Source: Sediminibacterium sp. (GTDB lineage: Bacteria; Bacteroidota; Bacteroidia; B-17B0; Aurantibacillaceae). Taken from it: DNA of 64,000 nt. Each line of letters starts with the position of its first letter. Positions within the stretch are counted from its first letter, which is position 1. The notes under the pieces were generated by a model. It was not told the origin of the DNA and did not search any database. It saw only the letters and a program-made list of their open reading frames with translations. The translations under genes and the position numbers were made by a program. Location: positions 1 through 64,000 of the forward strand of contig JASGCO010000021.1 in assembly GCA_030054095.1 (NCBI GenBank), read 5' to 3'. Below, one piece after another: positions 1-7,497 of this stretch.

Positions 1-55
1 GCGCTTACGCCATTTAGTGATAGGTGAAGGAATGCTGAACGAGCAGAATATCTTT
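1..55 (+). repeat. 55-bp exact direct repeat, copy 1
   Basis: The first 55 bases of the window are identical to positions 706-760 inside the downstream methyltransferase gene, and identity ends at base 56. Here the segment is out of the methyltransferase frame and leads directly into an unrelated membrane-protein reading frame. An exact 55-nt overlap at a sequence edge is what a de Bruijn assembler using k=55 produces at a branching node, so an assembly junction is likely; a real recombination is the alternative. Confidence 0.9.
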
Positions 56-432
56 ACACTCCTCTGTACCTTATCAGTCTTACCGGTATTTACTTTTTAT
101 GGAAAAAAAATCGTTTTGAAGCGCTTGGGTTGGCACTGTTTCTGTACAGTGTAACTTATATCTTATCCTGCTGGTGGATGTGGTTTTATGGCGGTAGTTT
201 CTCTTCCCGCGTTTTCGTAGAATACCTGGCTTTTTTTATGCTGGCAATGGGCTTAGCGTTCCAGCACATCGCTACAAGGCGGAACCGTATCTTTTTTTCA
301 GGGGCAGTACTGCTTCTGATTTTACTTTGTCAGGTGCAAACCTATCAATACCGCTATAATCAGATTCACTGGAGTGATATGACCAAAGAAAAATACTGGG
401 ATGTTTTTCTGAGAATAGATAAATTAAAATAG
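28..432 (+). CDS. C-terminal fragment of polytopic membrane protein, probably glycosyltransferase family 39/PMT-like
   Basis: This is only the 3' end of a gene. The frame is open from base 28 (a stop lies at 25-27), but the credible protein begins at about base 56, because bases 1-55 belong to the repeat. The residues show two to three hydrophobic segments with short basic loops (LWKKNR, ATRRNR) and a W-rich stretch, CWWMWFYGGSFSSRVFVEYL, near the last loops. W-x-YGGSF-x-R is typical of the C-terminal region of Bacteroidota dolichyl-phosphate-mannose-type glycosyltransferases, which transfer lipid-linked sugars at the inner membrane. The N-terminal catalytic part is outside the window, so the assignment is by C-terminal pattern only. 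TTG at 130 is an internal codon, not a supported start. Confidence 0.6.
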   Translation, partial: RNAERAEYLYTPLYLISLTGIYFLWKKNRFEALGLALFLYSVTYILSCWWMWFYGGSFSSRVFVEYLAFFMLAMGLAFQHIATRRNRIFFSGAVLLLILLCQVQTYQYRYNQIHWSDMTKEKYWDVFLRIDKLK

Positions 433-637
433 CCCTTTAAAGGTATTTCAACAAAGGTTATCTATATAGTGAAATATACTTATCAATAGCGCTACATGCC
501 ATTTTACAGGTATTGAAGGCTTTTGCTCCAAACAACATCTTATGATGCTATAGGGGATGATAGTACTTACAAGGAAAAGAACAGAATAAAATGGCATTAA
601 ATCCGGGGAAACTATTAATTTAGTAACGATTTAAAAC

Positions 638-1369
638 ATGTTACCTTCTGTAGTTAAACGACTTATCTCCACACCTCGTCATTCTTATCCGGATGATTTT
701 ATAAGGCGCTTACGCCATTTAGTGATAGGTGAAGGAATGCTGAACGAGCAGAATATCTTTCAGATGGATCACGTTATCCGTCAGCTACCATCCGAAGGAC
801 ATATTGTGGAAATAGGCATTTACGGCGGTTTATCTACTAATGTGATAGTACACTTATTAAAAAAGTACGGTAAGTCCAATGCATTGTTTAACTGCGATCC
901 CTGGGTTTACGAAGGCTATCACGATCACAAACAGGGCGAAACGCCTTTTGTGGATGGGCGATCGGATCTATACAGAGCAGATTATGCCCTCTATATGAAA
1001 GAGGCTTACATACGGGCAACTCGTTTTTTACATGCCGATAAGCTCCCCTTCTCCTTTCAGCTATTTTCTGATGATTTCTTTGAAAAATGGAGCAATAAAG
1101 ACACAATAACTGATCTGTTCGGGCGTAGTAAGGTGTTGGGCGGGCCTATTGCTTTTGCGTATATTGATGGCAACCACTCTTACGAGCAAAGTACAAAAGA
1201 TTATACACATGTTATGCATTACCTCGTTCCAGGAGGATTTATACTTCTGGACGATTCTTCCGATTCGGTAAATTTTGGCAGCGCTAAACTGGCTCATCAG
1301 TTAAAAACGGAGCATCGGCTAAAATTGGTAGATAACAGTTACAATCACTTGTTTCAGAAACGTTTTTAA
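638..1369 (+). CDS. Class I SAM-dependent methyltransferase (Methyltransf_24-like)
   Basis: A 243-residue soluble protein with a Rossmann-type methyltransferase core. Motif I is seen as VEIGIYGGLS around residues 57-66, and the later AYIDGNHSYEQSTKDY and PGGFILLDD segments (about 174-205) fit the TylF/family 24 pattern, in which the acidic residues bind metal and substrate. Such enzymes methylate sugars or small molecules, often in surface-polysaccharide clusters, which fits the preceding glycosyltransferase-like fragment. The substrate cannot be read from the sequence. Residues 24-41 are encoded by the 55-bp segment that also forms the start of the window. A 205-bp gap with no recognisable gene precedes it. 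Confidence 0.75.
   Translation: MLPSVVKRLISTPRHSYPDDFIRRLRHLVIGEGMLNEQNIFQMDHVIRQLPSEGHIVEIGIYGGLSTNVIVHLLKKYGKSNALFNCDPWVYEGYHDHKQGETPFVDGRSDLYRADYALYMKEAYIRATRFLHADKLPFSFQLFSDDFFEKWSNKDTITDLFGRSKVLGGPIAFAYIDGNHSYEQSTKDYTHVMHYLVPGGFILLDDSSDSVNFGSAKLAHQLKTEHRLKLVDNSYNHLFQKRF
706..760 (+). repeat. 55-bp exact direct repeat, copy 2
   Basis: Identical to bases 1-55. Here it is in frame and encodes residues 24-41 of the methyltransferase, so this copy is probably the native one. Confidence 0.9.
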
Positions 1370-1410
1370 GCTAACGCTATGCCATAATGTAACTATTACG
1401 TCATGTGAGC

Positions 1411-2871
1411 TTAACGAATACCATATAAGTCGCCGAGATTACCGGCTAAATTATAAAACGAAGCTTTTGATTTTTCGTATTTACCAACCATCTCGTAATA
1501 CTTCAGTTGATTATTTAATAAAGCTATTTCCCTTGTATTAATTAGAAATAAAGACCCTTCGCCATTATCAAAATTTATTTTTTCGGCATTCCGCAGCCGT
1601 TCAGAATTTTTTACCACATTTTCCTGAATACCAATTTGTCGCCATAATCCATTGCATTCGTTGGCCAATGCTTTTAATCCCGACTCCAGTTCTTTACGGC
1701 CCTGCTGTAAATCGTATCCTGCATCCAGTAATTTTAAACGGGTTTGTTTCAGTTTACCGCGCTCGGCCCTTAAAAACACGGGGATGGCAAATGAGCCTCC
1801 CAATTTGGTATTCGACGCGTTAAAACCACTCTTACCATCCGTAAAACGTCCGTATTCACTCAAAAATGTATAATCCAGGTTTACTTTAGGCAATAATTTG
1901 TTTTGCGCAAAACGCCTTTCTACGTCGAGTTGATCTATTTTAAAATTCAGTTTCCGTAATCCGGGATTATTTTCCGAAGCCCATTGTAACACACGCTGAA
2001 GTGTATCTGTAAGAATCGTTGGTGCTTTCATATCTGCCAGAGCGGGAACAATATTAGGTGGTAATTCAAGGGGAGTTACTTCATCCTTCCACAGGTAATT
2101 GTTCAGTTGCATGGTAGCATTGTAATATTCTACCTCGGCATTGGTGCGGTTCATCAGCATGTTTTGCATCTGAATGGAGGCTTCTACTGTGTCTATCGGC
2201 GCGGCATCCCCCTGAAGCATCCGCTGAACAATGAACCGGTAGCGCTGATCAGCAAAGGAATACCCTTCGATATACACCTGCAACTTATTATAGCTGACAT
2301 ACCATTCCCAATATTGCTTAAGAGCGCTTAAAAGAAATTTATTGATGTAAGCTGTTTGTTCTGCCTCCGCCATTTTTACAAAGATGCGGGCCTGTTTCAG
2401 TACCACTAAACGATCGTTGATAATTAATCCCTGAGCCAATGGCACACTTATTCCCGCTCCCATTAATCCACTGCCGGGTGTTTGATGCTCCGGATTAAGA
2501 TAGTATCCGCTGTTATTATCGTATCCTAATTTAAAATCGGGGCCATACCAGGTAGGAACTTTCAACTGTCCGCTTAACTCATTATAATAGTTTTTTCCGT
2601 CAAAATCCTTCTGGTCGTAGGTGGCCTTTAAAGCAGGATCGAACTGCCCTTTGCTTTGCACTAATTGCACACGCCCCTGCTCTCCGAGTAACCTGTACTT
2701 CTGTATTACCGGATGGTACCGTTTGAGGTATTCCATAAAACCATCTGGTTTAAGGTATACAGTATCCTGAGCTACACAAACAGGGTTGCTCATCCAAAAA
2801 GTCAACCCGATTACTATGCTTACAACAAAGTTATTCCTCACTTTTTGTGGTCTTTGATTGTTTTTTATCAC
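1411..2871 (-). CDS. TolC-family outer membrane efflux protein
   Basis: A 486-residue exported protein with an N-terminal signal peptide (hydrophobic FVVSIVIGLTFWMSNPVCVA, cleavage near AQD) and two long, mostly alpha-helical halves rich in Q, N, K and L, the arrangement of TolC outer-membrane channels. It is the last gene of a five-gene minus-strand operon (TetR, CutA-like, ABC, HlyD, TolC) and should form the outer-membrane exit duct for the HlyD/ABC pair. The ATG at 2871 overlaps the end of the HlyD gene by 41 bp; a GTG at 2841 would overlap by only 11 bp and still give a complete signal peptide, so the start is uncertain. No defect is visible. Confidence 0.85.
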   Translation of the reverse strand: MIKNNQRPQKVRNNFVVSIVIGLTFWMSNPVCVAQDTVYLKPDGFMEYLKRYHPVIQKYRLLGEQGRVQLVQSKGQFDPALKATYDQKDFDGKNYYNELSGQLKVPTWYGPDFKLGYDNNSGYYLNPEHQTPGSGLMGAGISVPLAQGLIINDRLVVLKQARIFVKMAEAEQTAYINKFLLSALKQYWEWYVSYNKLQVYIEGYSFADQRYRFIVQRMLQGDAAPIDTVEASIQMQNMLMNRTNAEVEYYNATMQLNNYLWKDEVTPLELPPNIVPALADMKAPTILTDTLQRVLQWASENNPGLRKLNFKIDQLDVERRFAQNKLLPKVNLDYTFLSEYGRFTDGKSGFNASNTKLGGSFAIPVFLRAERGKLKQTRLKLLDAGYDLQQGRKELESGLKALANECNGLWRQIGIQENVVKNSERLRNAEKINFDNGEGSLFLINTREIALLNNQLKYYEMVGKYEKSKASFYNLAGNLGDLYGIR

Positions 2872-4375
2872 CTTTACTATTGCCCGGAAGACTTGTTATA
2901 AAATCCGGTGGGAATCCATTCAATTTACGCCATATTTCGTACCATACCGGTACTGTTTTAAGCATGGCCCATCCCTTTACACCTGTTCCCAAACGCAGCA
3001 TTCGGGGCCATAAATGCGCTTCGTCCTCAATAGGAGTAGCCAGGATCCTGAATTTTCCGTTAGAATCAAACTTATCGATAGCCATTACCCTGGCACCAAA
3101 TGTCCCGAATGTAACTCCGGGCCAACCACTGAATACCAATGCCGGCCAACCGTCAAACTGTACCCTGATTTCATCGCCCTGCCGAATAAGGTTAATATCC
3201 ATCGCGTCGGCATACACCTCTACCGCCAGTTTTGGATTAGCGGGCATAATACTCACTACTTCTTCATTTTCCTTTATGGTTTCACCTACACCCGATTTCA
3301 GCGCTTTTACAATAATTCCATCCTGCGGCGCTGTAATGTAATAAAAGGAATTGCGGATCTGCATATTGGCGAACTCATTGTTCATCTTACTGATCTGCCC
3401 TTCGGTATCATAGAAGTAAGATAAAGTTGAACTCAAATCACTCTCACTTTTACTGATTTTGTCGAGGTACTCCGCTTCAATACTATTCAACTCTATTATC
3501 GCGTTTACAAATTCATTTTTAGACGTATAAAATTTATTTTCACTGCTCATTAATTTTGCCTGAGCTTCCTGAAATTTTAGTTCGCGCAATTCAAGGTCCG
3601 TTTTACTTTTTAATCCTTGTTCAAATAACTTCACCTGCCGGTCGAACTGCTCTTTGGCAATAATGTAATTAGTACGTGATGCCACAAAATCGATACTATC
3701 GCTTTCAATCTTTAATTTGTATTGCGCTACTTTATTTTTAGCTTTGTTCAAACTAAACTGAAGGCCACTTTGCAAAGCTTTAATCTGGTTTCCGATAGCT
3801 TCCGATTTTTGCCGTGTGCTGCTCAACGCGTTCTCTTTGGCCTTAATTTGCTCCTGAATGCGGTTTAAAAAATCCGGATCAAAGTATTTATCCTTAATCT
3901 CACTTAAAAACAAAATAGTATCGCCTTTCTTTTTAGCTTTGTTCAAACTAAACTGAAGGCCACTTTGCAAAGCTTTAATCTGGTTTCCGATAGCTTCCGA
4001 TTTTTGCCGTGTGCTGCTCAACGCGTTCTCTTTGGCCTTAATTTGCTCCTGAATGCGGTTTAAAAAATCCGGATCAAAGTATTTATCCTTAATCTCACTT
4101 AAAAACAAAATAGTATCGCCTTTCTTTACCGGTTGTCCCTCTAAAACAAACCATTTCTCTATTCTTCCTGCAATTGTGCTTTGTATGGTTTGCGGGCGAT
4201 CGGCCGGACTTAGAGAGGTTAGTCTCCCTTTTACATGAATATTCTGAGTCCAGGGCATAAATAAAGATAACACTAACAAACCGGTTAAAATCCATAATAT
4301 TCTGCTAAAACGTTTGATAAGACGTGGCGTTTTAAGTAAATGCAGCGATATGGGTGTATGCGGATTAGTATTCAT
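2831..4375 (-). CDS. HlyD-family periplasmic adaptor with internal tandem duplication
   Basis: A 514-residue membrane-fusion protein: a cytoplasmic N-terminus, one membrane segment at about 24-42, a lipoyl-like half (AGRIEKWFVLEGQPVKKGD), a long coiled-coil hairpin, a second lipoyl half (APQDGIIVKAL) and a C-terminal beta-barrel region. It should link the inner-membrane ABC protein to TolC. Residues 84-148 and 149-213 are identical, encoded by a perfect 195-bp tandem duplication that repeats part of the lipoyl strand and the first coiled-coil helix; without it the protein would be 449 residues. The reading frame is kept. Its start overlaps the ABC gene end by 11 bp, indicating translational coupling. 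Confidence 0.88.
   Translation of the reverse strand: MNTNPHTPISLHLLKTPRLIKRFSRILWILTGLLVLSLFMPWTQNIHVKGRLTSLSPADRPQTIQSTIAGRIEKWFVLEGQPVKKGDTILFLSEIKDKYFDPDFLNRIQEQIKAKENALSSTRQKSEAIGNQIKALQSGLQFSLNKAKKKGDTILFLSEIKDKYFDPDFLNRIQEQIKAKENALSSTRQKSEAIGNQIKALQSGLQFSLNKAKNKVAQYKLKIESDSIDFVASRTNYIIAKEQFDRQVKLFEQGLKSKTDLELRELKFQEAQAKLMSSENKFYTSKNEFVNAIIELNSIEAEYLDKISKSESDLSSTLSYFYDTEGQISKMNNEFANMQIRNSFYYITAPQDGIIVKALKSGVGETIKENEEVVSIMPANPKLAVEVYADAMDINLIRQGDEIRVQFDGWPALVFSGWPGVTFGTFGARVMAIDKFDSNGKFRILATPIEDEAHLWPRMLRLGTGVKGWAMLKTVPVWYEIWRKLNGFPPDFITSLPGNSKGDKKQSKTTKSEE
3735..3929. repeat. 195-bp perfect tandem repeat, unit 1
   Basis: Identical to 3930-4124. Identity in fact runs for 198 bases (3735-3932 against 3930-4127), leaving a shared 3-base TTT at the junction. 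The unit is a multiple of three and encodes 65 residues of the HlyD adaptor. Confidence 0.95.
3930..4124. repeat. 195-bp perfect tandem repeat, unit 2
   Basis: Second copy of the 195-bp unit, with no base differences from the first, which implies a very recent duplication or an assembly artefact. On the coding (minus) strand this is the upstream copy. Confidence 0.95.
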
Positions 4376-6395
4376 TGTCTTTTAAATTTAAGGCGATGAT
4401 AATAGCGTTTCTGTTTTTCATTTTCAGGTATGTTTCAATCTGAGAGGGGGATATGGTACGAGGCAACAATGCCGTATCGTAAACCATTATCTGAGTTTTC
4501 TTAAGAATCATGCGTGCCAAAAGGCAATACTGATACAGTTCATGGTGGTCAGCATAATGCCCTCCGATAATCTCCGTATAAAGTCCTTCGGGGTAATTAT
4601 TAATAAACGACAAGGCGTTTAGTTCTGAAAGAATAGCTCTTACCTGGTGTTCATCAATCGTCTTTTGCCCCATGGTAATATTCTCTAATATGGTTCCATC
4701 AAACAATGATTCCTGAGCCGTTGAAAAAGCAATCTTTCTGATCAGGAACGATTTATCAATCAAGCTATACTGAATACCATTTACATATAAATTCCCATGC
4801 TCAGGCGTTTTGGTTTTAGCCAATACCTCCGTCAGTTCATCTTTTTCTGCCTGACTATTAAACCCTACGTGATAGTGACTGCCCAATTCTGCACTAAAAG
4901 TTACATACGTATTTCCTGCTTTCAGATTATCGAAACGCAAGGTTAAATGTTCTGTTTCGGTAAAGGTCATTCCTTGTTCACCTTGTTCCAAAGGGAGCGC
5001 CACTACCTGCGATATTTTTTCAACACTTGTAAGAATATCGTAAACACTTTCTATTTTAAGAATGCTCTTTTCAACCGAATTCACAATCAATAGGATAATG
5101 ATTTCAGCCGCCACGAACTGGCCCAGCGTAATGCTTTCCGAAAGCAACAGGTAATAACCAATCACTAAAAGCCCCCCGGTAATCAGTACCGAAAAAACCA
5201 CAAACGCCAGATATTGCGTAATTAATACGCGGAAGTGCTTTTTACGGGCCACTATATAATCCCCAACCAGCGTATCCATACGACGGGAGTGAAGATTATT
5301 GATCTCCGACATCTGAAAAGAAAAACGGCTGCGGGCAACCGTTTGCAACCAGGAAACCGCGGAATATTTGAACTTGCTCTCCTTTAAACTATATTCCATC
5401 CCCTTACCACTTGTAAAACGTATGATCAGGTAAATAACAATAATCAGGAACGCGCTGAAAGCGATGAAAACCGGATGGTAGAATGATAATATGAGTAGTC
5501 CGAATACGATTTGCAGCAAAGAAGAAGTTAAATCAATTAACACACTGCTTAATCCTTTTTGTAGCGACACAATATCAAAAAAACGGTTCATTACCTCCGG
5601 CCCAAACAAATGCCTGTTTTTTTCAAAAGATAATTTGGGTAAACGGTATGTAAAATCGAGTGCTATTTTGGCAAACAGACGTTGCTGAAGGATTTCCATG
5701 AGCCATAATTGCACAATTTGCAAAAGCCCGCTGAATAAAACGGAAAGAATAATAACAATAATCAGTACAATACCACTGGCAGTAACCTGTCCGGTCTGGA
5801 GAAAATTAATAAGGCTTTGGATGCCCAATGGAATAGCCAAACCGATTAATCCACCAAGTGTAGCATAAAAGAATAAACTAAGAATATCCTTACTGTCCAT
5901 TCGTAAAATCGCCAGTAGTTTTTTAAACGGACTGGCGTTGGGGTTTTCTCTTATCAGGCGGGTATAAACCGTCTCGAAAGGGGCAAGTGTAATGCAATTC
6001 CCTCCCAACTCAGGCATATATAACGTACCGTAATTATACCCCTCCCATTTATGTAAAGTGGTAATTCCCGTCGCAAGATCTGTTTCTTTAATCTGATCTC
6101 CCTGATGGAGCAATAAATACGGTTGAATTTTTCCAGAATCGCCTTTAAAAATGATGATGGGCAAAGATGAACTTTCTATGAATTCTCTTAACTGTAAAGC
6201 GGAAACATGGCTTTCTTCAAAACGAATAGCATACCCTATCTGTTCCTTATTTAATCCCGCCACCAACCGGAATATATCCGAATAAGAGCCAGGCTTTGCT
6301 TTACTCATTTGCTTTCCAAGCACCTCAGAAACTGTACTGAACTCGGGCAAACCGCTTACTGCCTGATAAATATGAAATGGATTTATATGTATCAT
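4365..6395 (-). CDS. HlyB-type ABC exporter homologue with degenerate ATPase domain
   Basis: A 676-residue protein with the order of a type I secretion exporter: an N-terminal C39-peptidase-like domain (about 1-125, no catalytic Cys/His pattern seen), five or six membrane segments (about 165-440) and an ABC-like C-terminus (467-676). The fold landmarks of the ABC part can be followed (HGNLYVNGI, LFDGTILENITMG, NNYPEGLYTEIIGG), but the catalytic motifs are lost: Walker A is HVGFNSQAEKDEL at about 509, with no GKS/T; LSGGQ is replaced by YADHHEL; Walker B IMVYD is followed by T in place of Glu; the H-loop His is absent. Only the Q-loop Gln (about 561) may remain. It probably cannot hydrolyse ATP. 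Neighbours are the HlyD adaptor and TolC. The start overlaps the CutA-like gene by 4 bp. Confidence 0.85.
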   Translation of the reverse strand: MIHINPFHIYQAVSGLPEFSTVSEVLGKQMSKAKPGSYSDIFRLVAGLNKEQIGYAIRFEESHVSALQLREFIESSSLPIIIFKGDSGKIQPYLLLHQGDQIKETDLATGITTLHKWEGYNYGTLYMPELGGNCITLAPFETVYTRLIRENPNASPFKKLLAILRMDSKDILSLFFYATLGGLIGLAIPLGIQSLINFLQTGQVTASGIVLIIVIILSVLFSGLLQIVQLWLMEILQQRLFAKIALDFTYRLPKLSFEKNRHLFGPEVMNRFFDIVSLQKGLSSVLIDLTSSLLQIVFGLLILSFYHPVFIAFSAFLIIVIYLIIRFTSGKGMEYSLKESKFKYSAVSWLQTVARSRFSFQMSEINNLHSRRMDTLVGDYIVARKKHFRVLITQYLAFVVFSVLITGGLLVIGYYLLLSESITLGQFVAAEIIILLIVNSVEKSILKIESVYDILTSVEKISQVVALPLEQGEQGMTFTETEHLTLRFDNLKAGNTYVTFSAELGSHYHVGFNSQAEKDELTEVLAKTKTPEHGNLYVNGIQYSLIDKSFLIRKIAFSTAQESLFDGTILENITMGQKTIDEHQVRAILSELNALSFINNYPEGLYTEIIGGHYADHHELYQYCLLARMILKKTQIMVYDTALLPRTISPSQIETYLKMKNRNAIIIALNLKDNEY

Positions 6396-6709
6396 ACTGT
6401 CTGGTTCTTTGTTTTTTCCCTTATCTGGCGTGTAAACGCTTCAAAAGATTGTGTTATTGGTACAGAATACACAGGCGTATCCTCCCCGTATTTACTATGG
6501 ATAAACTGAACGATTTCATTAAACAAAAGTGCTTTGGTTTGAGCTGTAATAAGGCAAATAACCGATTCCACAACCACTTCATCTTGCAGTTCAAACACAT
6601 GGTTCTGATAGTCGATACTTAAACGGGATACCAGTTTGTTTTTAAGCAGATCACCTGCCATATTTCTGGCTACCTTTTCACTCGGGTGCGCGATGTATAA
6701 ATTAATCAT
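6392..6709 (-). CDS. CutA1-like small protein
   Basis: About 105 residues. The pattern INLYIAHPSEKVARNMAGDL, a middle beta segment, then ICLITAQTKALLFNEIVQFI and TPVYSVPIT follows the ferredoxin-like fold and length of CutA1 proteins (trimeric, linked to divalent-cation tolerance). The usual CutA signature residues (the conserved Cys and the Trp before the acidic loop) are not present, so this is a divergent member. It lies between the TetR and ABC genes with overlaps on both sides. A GTG at 6715 overlaps the TetR stop (TAGTG); the ATG at 6709 fits the family start better. A cytosolic sensor or adaptor role for the exporter is inference only. Confidence 0.6.
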   Translation of the reverse strand: MINLYIAHPSEKVARNMAGDLLKNKLVSRLSIDYQNHVFELQDEVVVESVICLITAQTKALLFNEIVQFIHSKYGEDTPVYSVPITQSFEAFTRQIREKTKNQTV

Positions 6710-6714
6710 ATCCA

Positions 6715-7386
6715 CTACTCCTCTATAAGTTTAAATACAATGTGTTCAAGGAACTGAGTTGTTTCTTCTGTCCGGTTACGACGTATATCGGTTAACCCCG
6801 GTAAATGCTCCGCGAAAAACTGCTGTTGCCTGGCTGCCTCGAGTAACATACTGGCTATAGATTTGGCATACCGTGTTTTGGGTCCGGCTTCCTGTATGGC
6901 TTTACTGATTCTTGTGCATAAGTTTTTATACTCTGCAAACGCCCCATATTTATTAATATCATCTACATTTTTAACCAGATAGGATTTGGTGGCCTCTGAA
7001 ACAATTATTTTCTGCAACACGTCTAATGACAGAAAAGTGCCATTCAAATCGTTAACCTGTTGCTCACTGATTATTTTCAGAATAAGTTTTAACCGTTGGC
7101 GGGGCGAACGGATATTGTTTATACCATACTCGATTTTAAAATCTATATATCCCCAATACCAGGACGTAAGAAATAGCAACAACTGATGTTTATTTTCAAA
7201 ATAACGGTATATACTTGCTTCAGTGGTATCGCAAACCTGCGCCAGTTTTTTAAACGTAAACAACTCAAACCCCATTTTATCTATCAAAACCACTGATTGC
7301 CCAACTATTTTCCGTCCCAATTCCGTTTCCACAGGATCTTTCAGATATAGTTTATCGTTAATTTTTAATGTTACAAATGCACCCAT
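6715..7386 (-). CDS. TetR/AcrR-family transcriptional regulator
   Basis: A 223-residue protein with an N-terminal helix-turn-helix (FTFKKLAQVCDTTEASIYRYFENKH within about residues 43-67), in which the A-S-I-Y-R-Y-F recognition helix is diagnostic for TetR regulators, followed by an all-helical ligand-binding domain. It is the first gene of the minus-strand export operon and probably represses it. A -7-like TACATTTG lies 24 bp upstream on its strand, and an imperfect palindrome at 7434-7456 is a candidate operator. The ligand is unknown. Confidence 0.85.
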   Translation of the reverse strand: MGAFVTLKINDKLYLKDPVETELGRKIVGQSVVLIDKMGFELFTFKKLAQVCDTTEASIYRYFENKHQLLLFLTSWYWGYIDFKIEYGINNIRSPRQRLKLILKIISEQQVNDLNGTFLSLDVLQKIIVSEATKSYLVKNVDDINKYGAFAEYKNLCTRISKAIQEAGPKTRYAKSIASMLLEAARQQQFFAEHLPGLTDIRRNRTEETTQFLEHIVFKLIEE

Positions 7387-7410
7387 TTAAATACATCATT
7401 AAGCTATTAA

Positions 7411-7418
7411 CAAATGTA
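7411..7418 (-). promoter_or_regulatory. -7 element of the tetR/export operon
   Basis: On the minus strand this reads TACATTTG, a perfect match to the Bacteroidota -7 consensus TANNTTTG, 24 bp before the tetR start. No convincing -33 TTTG was found at normal spacing. Confidence 0.5.
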
Positions 7419-7433
7419 GATAAACAATCTTAA

Positions 7434-7456
7434 ATGATAGTAATACTACCAATCAT
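7434..7456. promoter_or_regulatory. Candidate TetR operator
   Basis: An imperfect palindrome (ATGAT then AGTAATACT, then ACCAATCAT) lies between the two divergent promoters upstream of tetR and the SpoIIE-type phosphatase gene. Position and symmetry suit a TetR-family operator; no binding evidence exists. Confidence 0.25.
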
Positions 7457-7460
7457 AAAG

Positions 7461-7492
7461 TTTGTTAATTCTTAAAGTAAACTGTATTTTTA
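7461..7492 (+). promoter_or_regulatory. Promoter of the SpoIIE-type phosphatase gene
   Basis: A TTTG at 7461-7464, 20 bp of spacer and TATTTTTA at 7485-7492 match the Bacteroidota sigma pattern TTTG-N19-21-TANNTTTG with one mismatch. The start codon at 7498 is only 5 bp beyond, so the mRNA may be nearly leaderless. Confidence 0.55.
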
Positions 7493-7497
7493 CGTGT

